NCBI GenBank assembly: GCA_964428935.1
Contig: CAYSAG010000330.1
Span: forward strand, 1-5,530
Direction: 5' to 3'
DNA: 5,530 bases
Source of the DNA: JAADHY01 sp964428935
Lineage (GTDB): Bacteria > Planctomycetota > Planctomycetia > Planctomycetales > Planctomycetaceae
Positions 1 to 5,530 of the stretch are shown here, in pieces. Numbering within the stretch: position 1 is the stretch's first letter; every line of letters starts with the position of its first letter. The notes beneath the pieces were generated by a model. The model was given only the letters and a program-made list of their open reading frames with translations. It searched no databases and was not told the origin of the DNA. Both the position numbers and the translations under genes were made by a program.

Positions 1-3000
1 AGTTCTGGATTGACGTCGGCGGCACGTTCACCGACTGTGTGGTGCGACGTCCCGACGGCACCGTCGACACGCTGAAAGTGCTCAGCTCGGGCGTGACCAA
101 GGGCCGAGTGGAGCGGCGAGGCGGGCCGTCGGCTTTTGTCGACACTGCTCGCTGCGGCGACCCGCCGGACTTTTGGCTGGACTACGAAGTGCGTTTTCTC
201 GACGGTCGAGGAAAGGCCGTAGCGACCGGCCGCGTGCGTCGGTTCGACCACCGCTCGGGCCACTTCACGCTGGACGTCGCGCTGCCTTCCTCTGTCCAGT
301 CGGGGACGAACTACGAACTTTGCGGCGGCGAGGAAGCTCCCATTCTCGCCATTCGACGGGCCTTGGGCTTGAAGAGGTCCGACCCCATTCCGCCCTGCCA
401 AGTCCGCCTGGGCACGACGCGCGGCACCAACGCCCTGCTGACTCGGACCGGCGCTCGAACGGCTCTGGTCACCACGAAGGGCTTTGCCGACGTCTTGCTC
501 ATCGGGACCCAGGCCAGGCCGCAGTTGTTCGCGTTGACGGTGCGAAAGCCCGAGCCGCTGTTCGAGACGGTCGTCGAAATTGACGAGCGAATGGATTGCA
601 ACGGCCGCGTGCTGAAGCCAATCGACGAGCAACAAGTCCGACGCGAATTGCAGAAGCTCAAGCAAGCCGGCATTCAGTCGGTTGGCATTTGCTTGTTGCA
701 CTCCTACGCGAACGGGGAACACGAAGCGGTGGTCGAACGGGTCGCTCGCGAAGTGGGCTTCCAGGAAGTCAGCACCTCCAGCCGGCTCGCCCCGCTGATC
801 AAAATCGTTTCCCGCGGCGACACAACCGTCATGGACGCGTACCTGAACCCGGTCCTTCGGCAGTACGTGGCCCGGCTGCGGCGAGCCCTGGAGTCGTCGG
901 ACGGTTCCGAGGCCGGGGCCGCGGGCGGCGTGGCCGGTCAGCACGAGAAACCGGACGCCGGACACGTTGTCGGTCGGAGCGAGTGGTCGCCACCAGCCGA
1001 CCGCGCCAACCGTCCCCGTTCCTCTCTGAAAATCATGACCTCGGCCGGTGGGCTGGTCGACGCCGACCGCTTCGTCGGCAAAGACAGCATTCTTTCGGGG
1101 CCGGCCGGTGGTGTCATTGGGTTTTCACGAGTGGCTCAACGGGCCGGCTTCACCAAGTCCATTGGTTTCGACATGGGCGGCACCAGCACCGACGTGTCTC
1201 GGTTCGACGGGCGGTACGAGCTGGAGTTTGAGACGGAGAAGGCCGGCGTGCGTGTGGTGGCTCCCATGCTGGCCATTGAAACGGTCGCGGCGGGCGGCGG
1301 CAGCATTTGCGGCTTCGACGGAGTGAAGCTGTTCGTCGGCCCGCAGAGTGCGGGAGCGGACCCGGGGCCGGCGTGCTACGGACGCGGTGGTCCTCTGACC
1401 GTGACCGACGTCAACTTGTTCCTCGGCCGCATTCCGCCCGGGCACTTTCCTTTCCCGCTGGACCACGAAGCGGTCCGGCAGCGGTTGCAGGAACTGTGCG
1501 ACCGAATTGCCCGTTCCCCCTTGGGCCGTCGGTACGAGCCGGTCGAGCTGGCTCAGGGCTTCTACGACATTGCCAACCAGAACATGGTTCGGGCCATTCG
1601 TCGAATTTCGGTGGCGAAAGGGTACGACCCGGCGGACTACGTGCTGGTGACGTTCGGCGGAGCGGGCGCTCAGCACGCCTGCGCTTTGGCCCGACTGCTC
1701 GGTTTCCGTCGCATTCTCATTCACCCGTTCGCCGGAATTCTGAGCGCTTACGGTTTGGGCCTGGCCGACGTCCGGCGGTTCGGTGAGCGGGCGGTCCTGA
1801 AACCTTACGGCGAGGAAACCCTGTCGGAGCTGGAAGGGGTGTTCGCCGAACTGGAGCGGTCGGTGCGGAGGCTGGTCCTGGCCGAGGGCATTCCGCCCGA
1901 GCGCATTCAACCGCCGGTGCGGTCGCTCGAAATGCGTTACGAGGGGGTGGAGGCGACGATTCAGGTAGTGGAGCCGGAGGACGGGGACTACGCGCGCCAG
2001 TACCAGCGACTGCACCAACAGCTTTACGGCTACGTCCATTCGGACCGACGGTTGGAAGTGGTTGCCGCGCGCGTCGAGGTCGTCGGCAGTTTGCCCGAGC
2101 CGCCCGAACCGGAACGGCCGCTGGTGCCTCGCAAGCCCCAGCCGGCCGAATTCACAGAAGCTTGGTTCGAAGGCCGGAAGTACCGTACGGCCGTGTTTCG
2201 TCGCGAGCAGCTGAACCCCGGGGACGAATGGGACGGCCCGGCCATTGTGTGCGAGCCCACCTCGACGGTCGTCGTCGACCCGGGCTTTCGAGCTCGCGTG
2301 CTGGAACGGGGCGAAATTCTAATCGAGGCCGACGGAGCAAGCCGAGCGAAGGAAGGCCGCCCACGGAACGACCGGCTGGCCGAGCCGGTTTCACCCGCGC
2401 CGGCCCGTCCCGCTCAAGCGCACTCCCGGCCGGCTCCAGCACGCGGCCCAAACAACGTCGAAACGGCCGACCCGGTGACGCTCGAGATTTTCAACAACTT
2501 GTTTGCGTCGATTGCCGAGCAAATGGGCGTCACGCTACAGAAAACGTCGTTCTCGACCAACGTCAAGGAGCGGCTGGACTTCAGTTGTGCCATTTTCGAC
2601 GCCGACGGCAACCTGGTCGTCAACGCGCCTCACATTCCCGTCCACTTGGGGGCCATGAGCGAGACGGTGAAGCGCATTCTGGCCGACAACCCGGACTTGA
2701 AGCCCGGCGACGTTTACGTGACCAACGACCCTTACCACGGCGGCTCGCACCTGCCGGACGTGACCGTCGTCACGCCGGTGCACGACCGAGCCACCGGTCG
2801 CCTGCTCTTTTTCACAGCCAGCCGCGCTCACCACGCCGAAATCGGTGGAATCGTCCCCGGCAGCATGCCGCCGTTTTCGGAGAACTTGGCCGAAGAGGGG
2901 GTGGTGATTCGGAACTTCAAGTTGGTCGACGGCGGCCGGTCGCGCGAAGCCGAACTGAAACGACTGCTGTCTTCCGGGCCGTACCCCAGCCGAGCGGTTC

Positions 3001-4019
3001 GAGACAACCTGGCCGACATTGCCGCTCAGGTCGCCGCCAACAACACGGGCGCCCGTCAGTTGCACGAGCTGGTGGAGCGTTACGGGCTGTCGGTCGTGTT
3101 GGCCTACATGAAACACATTCAGCGAGCGGCCAGCGAGAAAATGCGGTTGGCGTTGAGCCGGTTGCCGGACGGAACCTACCGTTTCACTGACCACCTGGAC
3201 GACGGCTCGCCCATTGCCGTCACGCTGCACATTCGGGGCGACCGGGCTCGGGTCGATTTCACGGGCACCGGCCCGGTTCTGTCGACCAACTTGAACGCCA
3301 ACCGAGCCATTGTGACGGCGGCCGTTTTGTACGTGTTTCGCTGTTTGATTGACGAAGACATTCCGCTCAACAGCGGCGTGCTGGAGCCGGTCGAGGTGGT
3401 GTTGCCGGAGTGTTTGTTGAACCCGCCGGAGCGGTCGGACCCGTCGCTGTGCCCAGCCGTTGTCGGCGGCAACGTCGAGACGTCACAGCGAGTGGTCGAC
3501 GTGTTGCTGGGAGCGTTGGGGGTGGCCGCGGCCAGCCAGGGAACCATGAACAACCTCAGCTTCGGCGACGAAACGTTCGGCTACTACGAAACGGTTTGCG
3601 GCGGAGCGGGGGCGACGCCCGAAGCCGACGGCGCCGACGCCGTCCACACGCACATGACCAACACCCGGCTGACCGACGTGGAAGTCATTGAGCGGCGGTA
3701 CCCGGTGCGCGTGTTGGAGTTTTCCATTCGGCGAGGTTCCGGCGGACGAGGACGACACCGCGGGGGCGACGGAGTGGTTCGCCGGCTGCAGTTCTTGAAG
3801 CCGCTGCGCGTGTCCATTCTGTCGGAACGCCGCGGTCCGTACCCGCCGTTCGCTCTGGCCGGCGGCCAGGCCGGCGCTCTGGGGCAAAACCGGTTGCGAC
3901 GAGCGGGCCGAAGCGACGACGAACTCCTGCCCGGCAAGGTTTCCCTTTCTGTGCAGCCCGGCGACGTGCTGACCATTCTCACGCCCGGCGGCGGTGGCTA
4001 CGGCACTCCGTCGAGCTGA
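1..4019 (+). CDS. Fused HyuA-HyuB 5-oxoprolinase family protein (ATP-hydrolysing), 5' end outside window
   Basis: The family hydrolyses 5-oxo-L-proline to L-glutamate, driven by ATP, in the cytoplasm. The frame enters at base 3 and already encodes the phosphate-binding motif DVGGTFTD before the first GTG (39), so the true start lies upstream and the GTG is internal. Numbering from that GTG (1326 residues; 1338 in the window), the HyuA half spans about 1-763: GTTRGTNALL (125-134), SGPAGGVIG (353-361), DMGGTSTD (378-385, second ATP motif), TVAAGGGS (415-422) and GGAGAQHAC (540-548). The HyuB half spans about 810-1326: NDPYHGGSHLPD (896-907), SRAHHAEIGG (928-937), GGNVETSQRVVD (1143-1154), HTHMTNTR (1203-1210), RGGDGVVR (1241-1248) and PGGGGYG (1316-1322). 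The motif order matches eukaryotic OPLAH (about 1288 residues) throughout, with extra segments near 18-97, 286-327 and 764-809. The frame is intact to TGA at 4017-4019. Family assignment is very secure; the exact substrate is inferred, because hydantoinase-like relatives share the fold. Confidence 0.95.
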   Translation, partial: FWIDVGGTFTDCVVRRPDGTVDTLKVLSSGVTKGRVERRGGPSAFVDTARCGDPPDFWLDYEVRFLDGRGKAVATGRVRRFDHRSGHFTLDVALPSSVQSGTNYELCGGEEAPILAIRRALGLKRSDPIPPCQVRLGTTRGTNALLTRTGARTALVTTKGFADVLLIGTQARPQLFALTVRKPEPLFETVVEIDERMDCNGRVLKPIDEQQVRRELQKLKQAGIQSVGICLLHSYANGEHEAVVERVAREVGFQEVSTSSRLAPLIKIVSRGDTTVMDAYLNPVLRQYVARLRRALESSDGSEAGAAGGVAGQHEKPDAGHVVGRSEWSPPADRANRPRSSLKIMTSAGGLVDADRFVGKDSILSGPAGGVIGFSRVAQRAGFTKSIGFDMGGTSTDVSRFDGRYELEFETEKAGVRVVAPMLAIETVAAGGGSICGFDGVKLFVGPQSAGADPGPACYGRGGPLTVTDVNLFLGRIPPGHFPFPLDHEAVRQRLQELCDRIARSPLGRRYEPVELAQGFYDIANQNMVRAIRRISVAKGYDPADYVLVTFGGAGAQHACALARLLGFRRILIHPFAGILSAYGLGLADVRRFGERAVLKPYGEETLSELEGVFAELERSVRRLVLAEGIPPERIQPPVRSLEMRYEGVEATIQVVEPEDGDYARQYQRLHQQLYGYVHSDRRLEVVAARVEVVGSLPEPPEPERPLVPRKPQPAEFTEAWFEGRKYRTAVFRREQLNPGDEWDGPAIVCEPTSTVVVDPGFRARVLERGEILIEADGASRAKEGRPRNDRLAEPVSPAPARPAQAHSRPAPARGPNNVETADPVTLEIFNNLFASIAEQMGVTLQKTSFSTNVKERLDFSCAIFDADGNLVVNAPHIPVHLGAMSETVKRILADNPDLKPGDVYVTNDPYHGGSHLPDVTVVTPVHDRATGRLLFFTASRAHHAEIGGIVPGSMPPFSENLAEEGVVIRNFKLVDGGRSREAELKRLLSSGPYPSRAVRDNLADIAAQVAANNTGARQLHELVERYGLSVVLAYMKHIQRAASEKMRLALSRLPDGTYRFTDHLDDGSPIAVTLHIRGDRARVDFTGTGPVLSTNLNANRAIVTAAVLYVFRCLIDEDIPLNSGVLEPVEVVLPECLLNPPERSDPSLCPAVVGGNVETSQRVVDVLLGALGVAAASQGTMNNLSFGDETFGYYETVCGGAGATPEADGADAVHTHMTNTRLTDVEVIERRYPVRVLEFSIRRGSGGRGRHRGGDGVVRRLQFLKPLRVSILSERRGPYPPFALAGGQAGALGQNRLRRAGRSDDELLPGKVSLSVQPGDVLTILTPGGGGYGTPSS

Positions 4020-4071
4020 ACGGGACGCCGTTCCACGCGACGCCCCAGCCCAGCGCGCTTCGACCGTCACT

Positions 4072-4866
4072 TCAGCCAACCACCTGCCACACGACCGTGG
4101 CCAAACCCAGCAAGGCACAGTAGACGGCAAACCAGTAGAGCCGTCCTTGAGCCACCAGGCGAATCAGCAGTCGCAGCGAGAGCACGCCGACGACAAAGGC
4201 CGTGACAGCTCCCAACAGCACGGGAACCAACTGCAAGTTCCCGGCTCCTTCCTTCCACACGTCCATGGCCGTCAGAAAGGCCGCTCCGCCAATGGCCGGC
4301 ACGGCAATCAAGAAAGAAAACGTCGTGGCCGACTGTCGGTCCACACCGCTCAGCAACGCACCGGCAATGGTGCTGCCCGAGCGAGAAATGCCGGGACACA
4401 ACGCCGCTGCTTGAAACAGCCCGACCACGGTGGCGCTGCGCGTCGAAATCGACTCCAACCGCTCCTTCGCCCGCTCCAAACGCTGTCCAGCCAGCAACAA
4501 CACGGCCGTCACCAGCAGCCCGACGCCGGCGACCAGGGGCGTCGAAAAGGCCGTCTCGAAAACGTCCTTGAAAAGAACGCCGACCACCGCAGCCGGCACC
4601 GTCGCCACCACAATGGCCCAGCAAAGCCGCGGCCGTCGCAACAAGCCCCACAGCTCACGCCAGTAGACCACCAGAATCGACGCCAGCGTGCCGACGTGCA
4701 AAGCGACGTTCAACAGCAGGTTGTGCGACTCGTCCACCTGCACGCCCAACGCCTTCTGCAACAAGTCGCCAAAAATGACCAAGTGGCCCGACGAGCTGAC
4801 GGGCAGAAACTCGGCCACTCCTTGAACGACCCCCAACACGAGGGCCTCGACCAAATTGTGGTCCAA
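4072..4866 (-). CDS. uppP: Undecaprenyl-diphosphatase UppP (BacA family)
   Basis: UppP is an integral membrane enzyme that dephosphorylates undecaprenyl diphosphate, recycling the lipid carrier for peptidoglycan and other wall polymers; overexpression is classically linked to bacitracin resistance. From the TTG at 4866-4864 the product is 264 residues, normal for the family (about 260-275). The first signature is QGVAEFLPVSSSGH (15-28), giving Gln15, Glu19 and His28 of the (E/Q)xxxE motif and its following His. The second is PGISRSGST (158-166) with the conserved Arg162. Several hydrophobic segments fit membrane helices (about 50-67, 81-98, 111-127, 183-201, 211-231 and 243-262). The frame is open upstream to 4968, but those 34 residues are hydrophilic, lack family similarity and have no better start; the TTG lies 8 bases after AAGGAG. 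The gene converges on the oxoprolinase gene with 52 bases between stop codons, so it is transcribed separately. All nine isoleucines use ATT. Confidence 0.96.
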   Translation of the reverse strand: MDHNLVEALVLGVVQGVAEFLPVSSSGHLVIFGDLLQKALGVQVDESHNLLLNVALHVGTLASILVVYWRELWGLLRRPRLCWAIVVATVPAAVVGVLFKDVFETAFSTPLVAGVGLLVTAVLLLAGQRLERAKERLESISTRSATVVGLFQAAALCPGISRSGSTIAGALLSGVDRQSATTFSFLIAVPAIGGAAFLTAMDVWKEGAGNLQLVPVLLGAVTAFVVGVLSLRLLIRLVAQGRLYWFAVYCALLGLATVVWQVVG

Positions 4867-4874
4867 CGTTGCGG

Positions 4875-4881
4875 CTCCTTT
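4875..4881 (-). promoter_or_regulatory. Shine-Dalgarno sequence of uppP
   Basis: On the minus strand the sequence reads AAAGGAG, followed by an 8-base spacer (CCGCAACG) and the TTG codon at 4866-4864. This is a near-ideal ribosome binding site at near-ideal spacing. It decides the start: a second in-frame TTG (4854-4852) would sit 20 bases away, and the further upstream frame has no comparable site. Confidence 0.85.
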
Positions 4882-4891
4882 GCACTTGTAC

Positions 4892-4928
4892 ACACAACGT
4901 CCGGCTTCTCGGGACGTCGCGGTTGTGT
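4892..4928 (-). promoter_or_regulatory. Inverted repeat / possible leader hairpin of uppP
   Basis: A perfect 7-base inverted repeat, ACACAAC at 4892-4898 and GTTGTGT at 4922-4928, encloses a second pairing, GTCC (4899-4902) with GGAC (4912-4915), leaving a 6-base one-sided bulge (4916-4921). Read as the uppP leader transcript (minus strand) the hairpin would end about 10 bases before the Shine-Dalgarno sequence. It could be a regulatory leader structure or a DNA operator, or it could be chance; nothing here identifies a ligand or regulator. No convincing -35/-10 pair was found; TACAAG on the minus strand next to the repeat is a weak -10 candidate without a partner. Confidence 0.35.
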
Positions 4929-4939
4929 TCCAGGGACGT
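4897..4939. repeat. Three GGACGT motifs in the uppP upstream region
   Basis: GGACGT occurs in inverted orientation at 4897-4902 and directly at 4912-4917 and 4934-4939. The two direct copies extend to GGGACGT (4911-4917 and 4933-4939) and are exactly 22 bases apart, about two helical turns. This spacing suits a repeated protein-binding site upstream of uppP, but the motif is short and GC-rich, so chance is possible. Confidence 0.25.
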
Positions 4940-4984
4940 TTGGGTGGAGTTCTGAGGCACACCGGCACGGACCGGAGCCGCCGG

Positions 4985-5006
4985 GGGCCAGCACCGGTGC
5001 CGGCCC
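4985..5006. repeat. 22-base near-perfect palindrome
   Basis: The centre GCACCGGTGC (4991-5000) is perfectly palindromic, and GGGCC (4985-4989) pairs with GGCCC (5002-5006), with one A/C mismatch pair (4990 and 5001). It lies in a 47-base stretch with six CCGG tetranucleotides (starting at 4962, 4972, 4981, 4994, 5000 and 5005). It has no loop and no T-run on either side, so it fits a dimeric protein-binding site or cruciform better than an intrinsic terminator. Function unknown. Confidence 0.5.
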
Positions 5007-5021
5007 GGTTACTGTACGTCC

Positions 5022-5061
5022 GCCTCTTACCAAGACGGCTGGAAGCGGCCCCGTCGGGCCG
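5022..5061. repeat. Two small adjacent hairpins
   Basis: The first pairs GCCTCTT (5022-5028) with AAGACGGC (5032-5039) around ACC, with one bulged C (5036), giving 7 pairs. The second pairs CGGCCC (5046-5051) with GGGCCG (5056-5061) around CGTC, giving 6 perfect pairs. They are 6 bases apart, and neither is followed by a T-run. They may belong to the same structured region as the hairpins further right. Confidence 0.4.
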
Positions 5062-5170
5062 AATCGTAGGCCAGAGTTCGGCGACGCGTCAAGTCGAAGT
5101 GTCAGTGGCGCTGGAACTTACGGCGAGACGGCCGTGGAAGCCCTTGGAGCGGGCCGGGGAAGTGGGTGAG

Positions 5171-5197
5171 GCGTGTCGGCTCCGGAACGCCGACCGC
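5171..5197 (+). repeat. Inverted repeat / 9-pair hairpin with one bulge
   Basis: GTCGGC (5175-5180) pairs perfectly with GCCGAC (5189-5194) around an 8-base loop. After a bulged T (5174) the stem continues with GCG (5171-5173) against CGC (5195-5197). It contains no G-U pairs, so it does not indicate a strand by itself. Confidence 0.55.
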
Positions 5198-5367
5198 GCG
5201 GACGGACCGCTGGGGCAGCCGCGGTGGAACCGTCAGAACCGACAAACTCGCACTGGTCGCCGCAGTCTTGCCTTCCGGCAGAATCCGCAAAATTGTTGCA
5301 GCCGACCCCGGGGAAACTCCGAAAAAGTACCACAGGCACCGGGCCGTCCGTCCGCGCTGGCGGAGCG

Positions 5368-5412
5368 GGGCGGTCGTTGCTGCGCGAAGCGGGGAGCGGC
5401 ACACGACCGTTC
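5368..5412 (+). repeat. Inverted repeat / 16-pair hairpin
   Basis: The core stem pairs 5371-5383 with 5396-5409, leaving only C5402 bulged: 13 pairs including one G-U (T5381 with G5398). The stem extends outwards by G5370-T5410 and G5369-T5411 (both G-U in RNA) and G5368-C5412. The loop is 12 bases (5384-5395) and can form a small CGC-GAA-GCG inner hairpin. No T-run follows, so it is not a standard rho-independent terminator. Confidence 0.7.
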
Positions 5413-5421
5413 GGGCTCAGC

Positions 5422-5450
5422 CGGTCCGCTGACGGCGGCTCAGTGGACTG
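5422..5450 (+). repeat. Inverted repeat / uninterrupted 11-pair hairpin
   Basis: Bases 5422-5432 pair without interruption with 5440-5450 around a 7-base loop, CGGCGGC (5433-5439). Two pairs are G-U (G5423 with T5449, G5428 with T5444), so the stem is complete only in plus-strand RNA. It begins 9 bases after the preceding hairpin. No T-run follows. Confidence 0.7.
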
Positions 5451-5530
5451 TGCTCCCGTGGAAGCGCTTGACCAGCCTCGCCCGCCTGCGGTCGCGTCCT
5501 TCCAGCCCAGTTGAGAACTCTCCCTCTTGG

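Larger units (their letters stand above)
5171..5450 (+). ncRNA. Candidate structured RNA of unknown class
   Basis: Three substantial hairpins fall in 280 bases: 5171-5197 (9 pairs, one bulged T at 5174), 5368-5412 (16 pairs, one bulge) and 5422-5450 (11 uninterrupted pairs). A small one, TCCGC/GCGGA with tetraloop GCTG, lies at 5351-5364. The two largest contain five G-U pairs in total that exist only in a plus-strand transcript and would be A-C mismatches in the other strand, which argues for plus-strand RNA. No known RNA class is recognisable by its conserved sequences. No promoter or terminator is evident, so the ends given are simply the outer hairpins. GC-rich DNA folds readily by chance, hence the modest confidence. 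Alternatives are a long leader of a gene beyond the right edge, or mobile DNA. Confidence 0.3.
4867..5530. other. Stretch without a supportable protein gene
   Basis: These 664 bases upstream of uppP contain no reading frame I can support. There is no ATG on either strand; the open frames present use GTG/TTG/CTG-type starts, lack good ribosome binding sites, are rich in Arg, Pro, Ser and Gly, and resemble no family I recognise. There is no tRNA, and I see none of the conserved RNase P, tmRNA or SRP RNA sequences. What it does hold is the uppP leader (left end), a CCGG-rich palindrome near 5000, and a run of hairpins from 5022 to 5450. ApT is almost absent (3 copies). The last 80 bases (5451-5530) show nothing definite and may lead into a gene to the right. 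Confidence 0.6.

Noticed and set aside
39..41. GTG as the start codon of the oxoprolinase gene
   Set aside because: The conserved ATP-binding motif DVGGTFTD is encoded in frame upstream of it, so the gene must begin before the window.
4020..4071. Intrinsic terminator between the convergent genes
   Set aside because: Only a weak imperfect pairing (GGGACG with CGCCCC, one mismatch) is present and there is no T-run on either strand, so I cannot support a terminator.
4886..4891. TACAAG as -10 element of a uppP promoter
   Set aside because: No acceptable -35 element lies 16-18 bases upstream and no extended -10 TG is correctly placed.
4867..4968. N-terminal extension of UppP to 298 residues
   Set aside because: The 34 extra residues are hydrophilic and lack family similarity, while the TTG at 4866 has an ideal Shine-Dalgarno sequence and gives a typical 264-residue protein.
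3994..5169. 391-residue plus-strand frame opposite uppP
   Set aside because: It is mostly the antisense image of uppP: Gln-, Arg- and His-rich, with no domains. The uppP reading of the other strand is unequivocal.
5300..5345. Resemblance to RNase P RNA (GGGGAAACTCC followed by CCACAGG)
   Set aside because: The universally conserved RNase P elements (GAGGAAAGTCC-like and ACAGAA-like with correct order and spacing) are not present on either strand.
5102..5404. Two overlapping minus-strand frames of 94 and 100 residues
   Set aside because: They are rich in Arg, Pro and Ala with no family resemblance, no ATG start and no clear ribosome binding site, and they lie in different frames over the same bases.
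5173..5514. 113-residue plus-strand frame starting at GTG
   Set aside because: It begins one codon after an in-frame stop, has no well-placed ribosome binding site, no recognisable domain and a composition typical of chance translation of GC-rich DNA, and it overlaps the strong hairpins.

Overview
The window holds two convincing protein genes that point towards each other and, to their right, about 660 bases with no supportable protein gene but an unusual amount of potential RNA structure. GC content is high (I estimate 60-65%). A bacterium is clear. Planctomycetota is my best guess, from the style of the fused oxoprolinase and the base composition, but it is an impression from memory and not proven here.

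Layout: (1) 1-4019, plus strand: one very long reading frame, cut at its 5' end by the window, encoding a fused HyuA-HyuB protein of the ATP-dependent 5-oxoprolinase family. It carries an extra N-terminal segment, a second low-complexity insert and a long Pro/Ala/Arg-rich linker between its two halves. (2) 4020-4071: a 52-base convergent gap without a clear terminator. (3) 4072-4866, minus strand: uppP (bacA), undecaprenyl-diphosphatase, starting at a TTG codon behind a near-perfect Shine-Dalgarno sequence. (4) 4867-5530: the uppP leader, with a hairpin and repeated GGACGT motifs, then a CCGG-rich palindrome and a series of hairpins. The best are at 5171-5197, 5368-5412 and 5422-5450; the last two contain G-U pairs that work only if the plus strand is transcribed.

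The two genes have no obvious functional link. The oxoprolinase returns 5-oxoproline to glutamate in the cytoplasm. UppP recycles the undecaprenyl carrier lipid for cell wall synthesis at the membrane. Being convergent, they cannot share an operon.

The most unusual signals are compositional and structural. The dinucleotide ApT is almost absent from the non-coding right end (3 in 664 bases, with no ATG on either strand). Isoleucine is encoded almost only by ATT although other codons strongly prefer C in the third position. The 5171-5450 stretch looks like a candidate structured RNA of unknown class.
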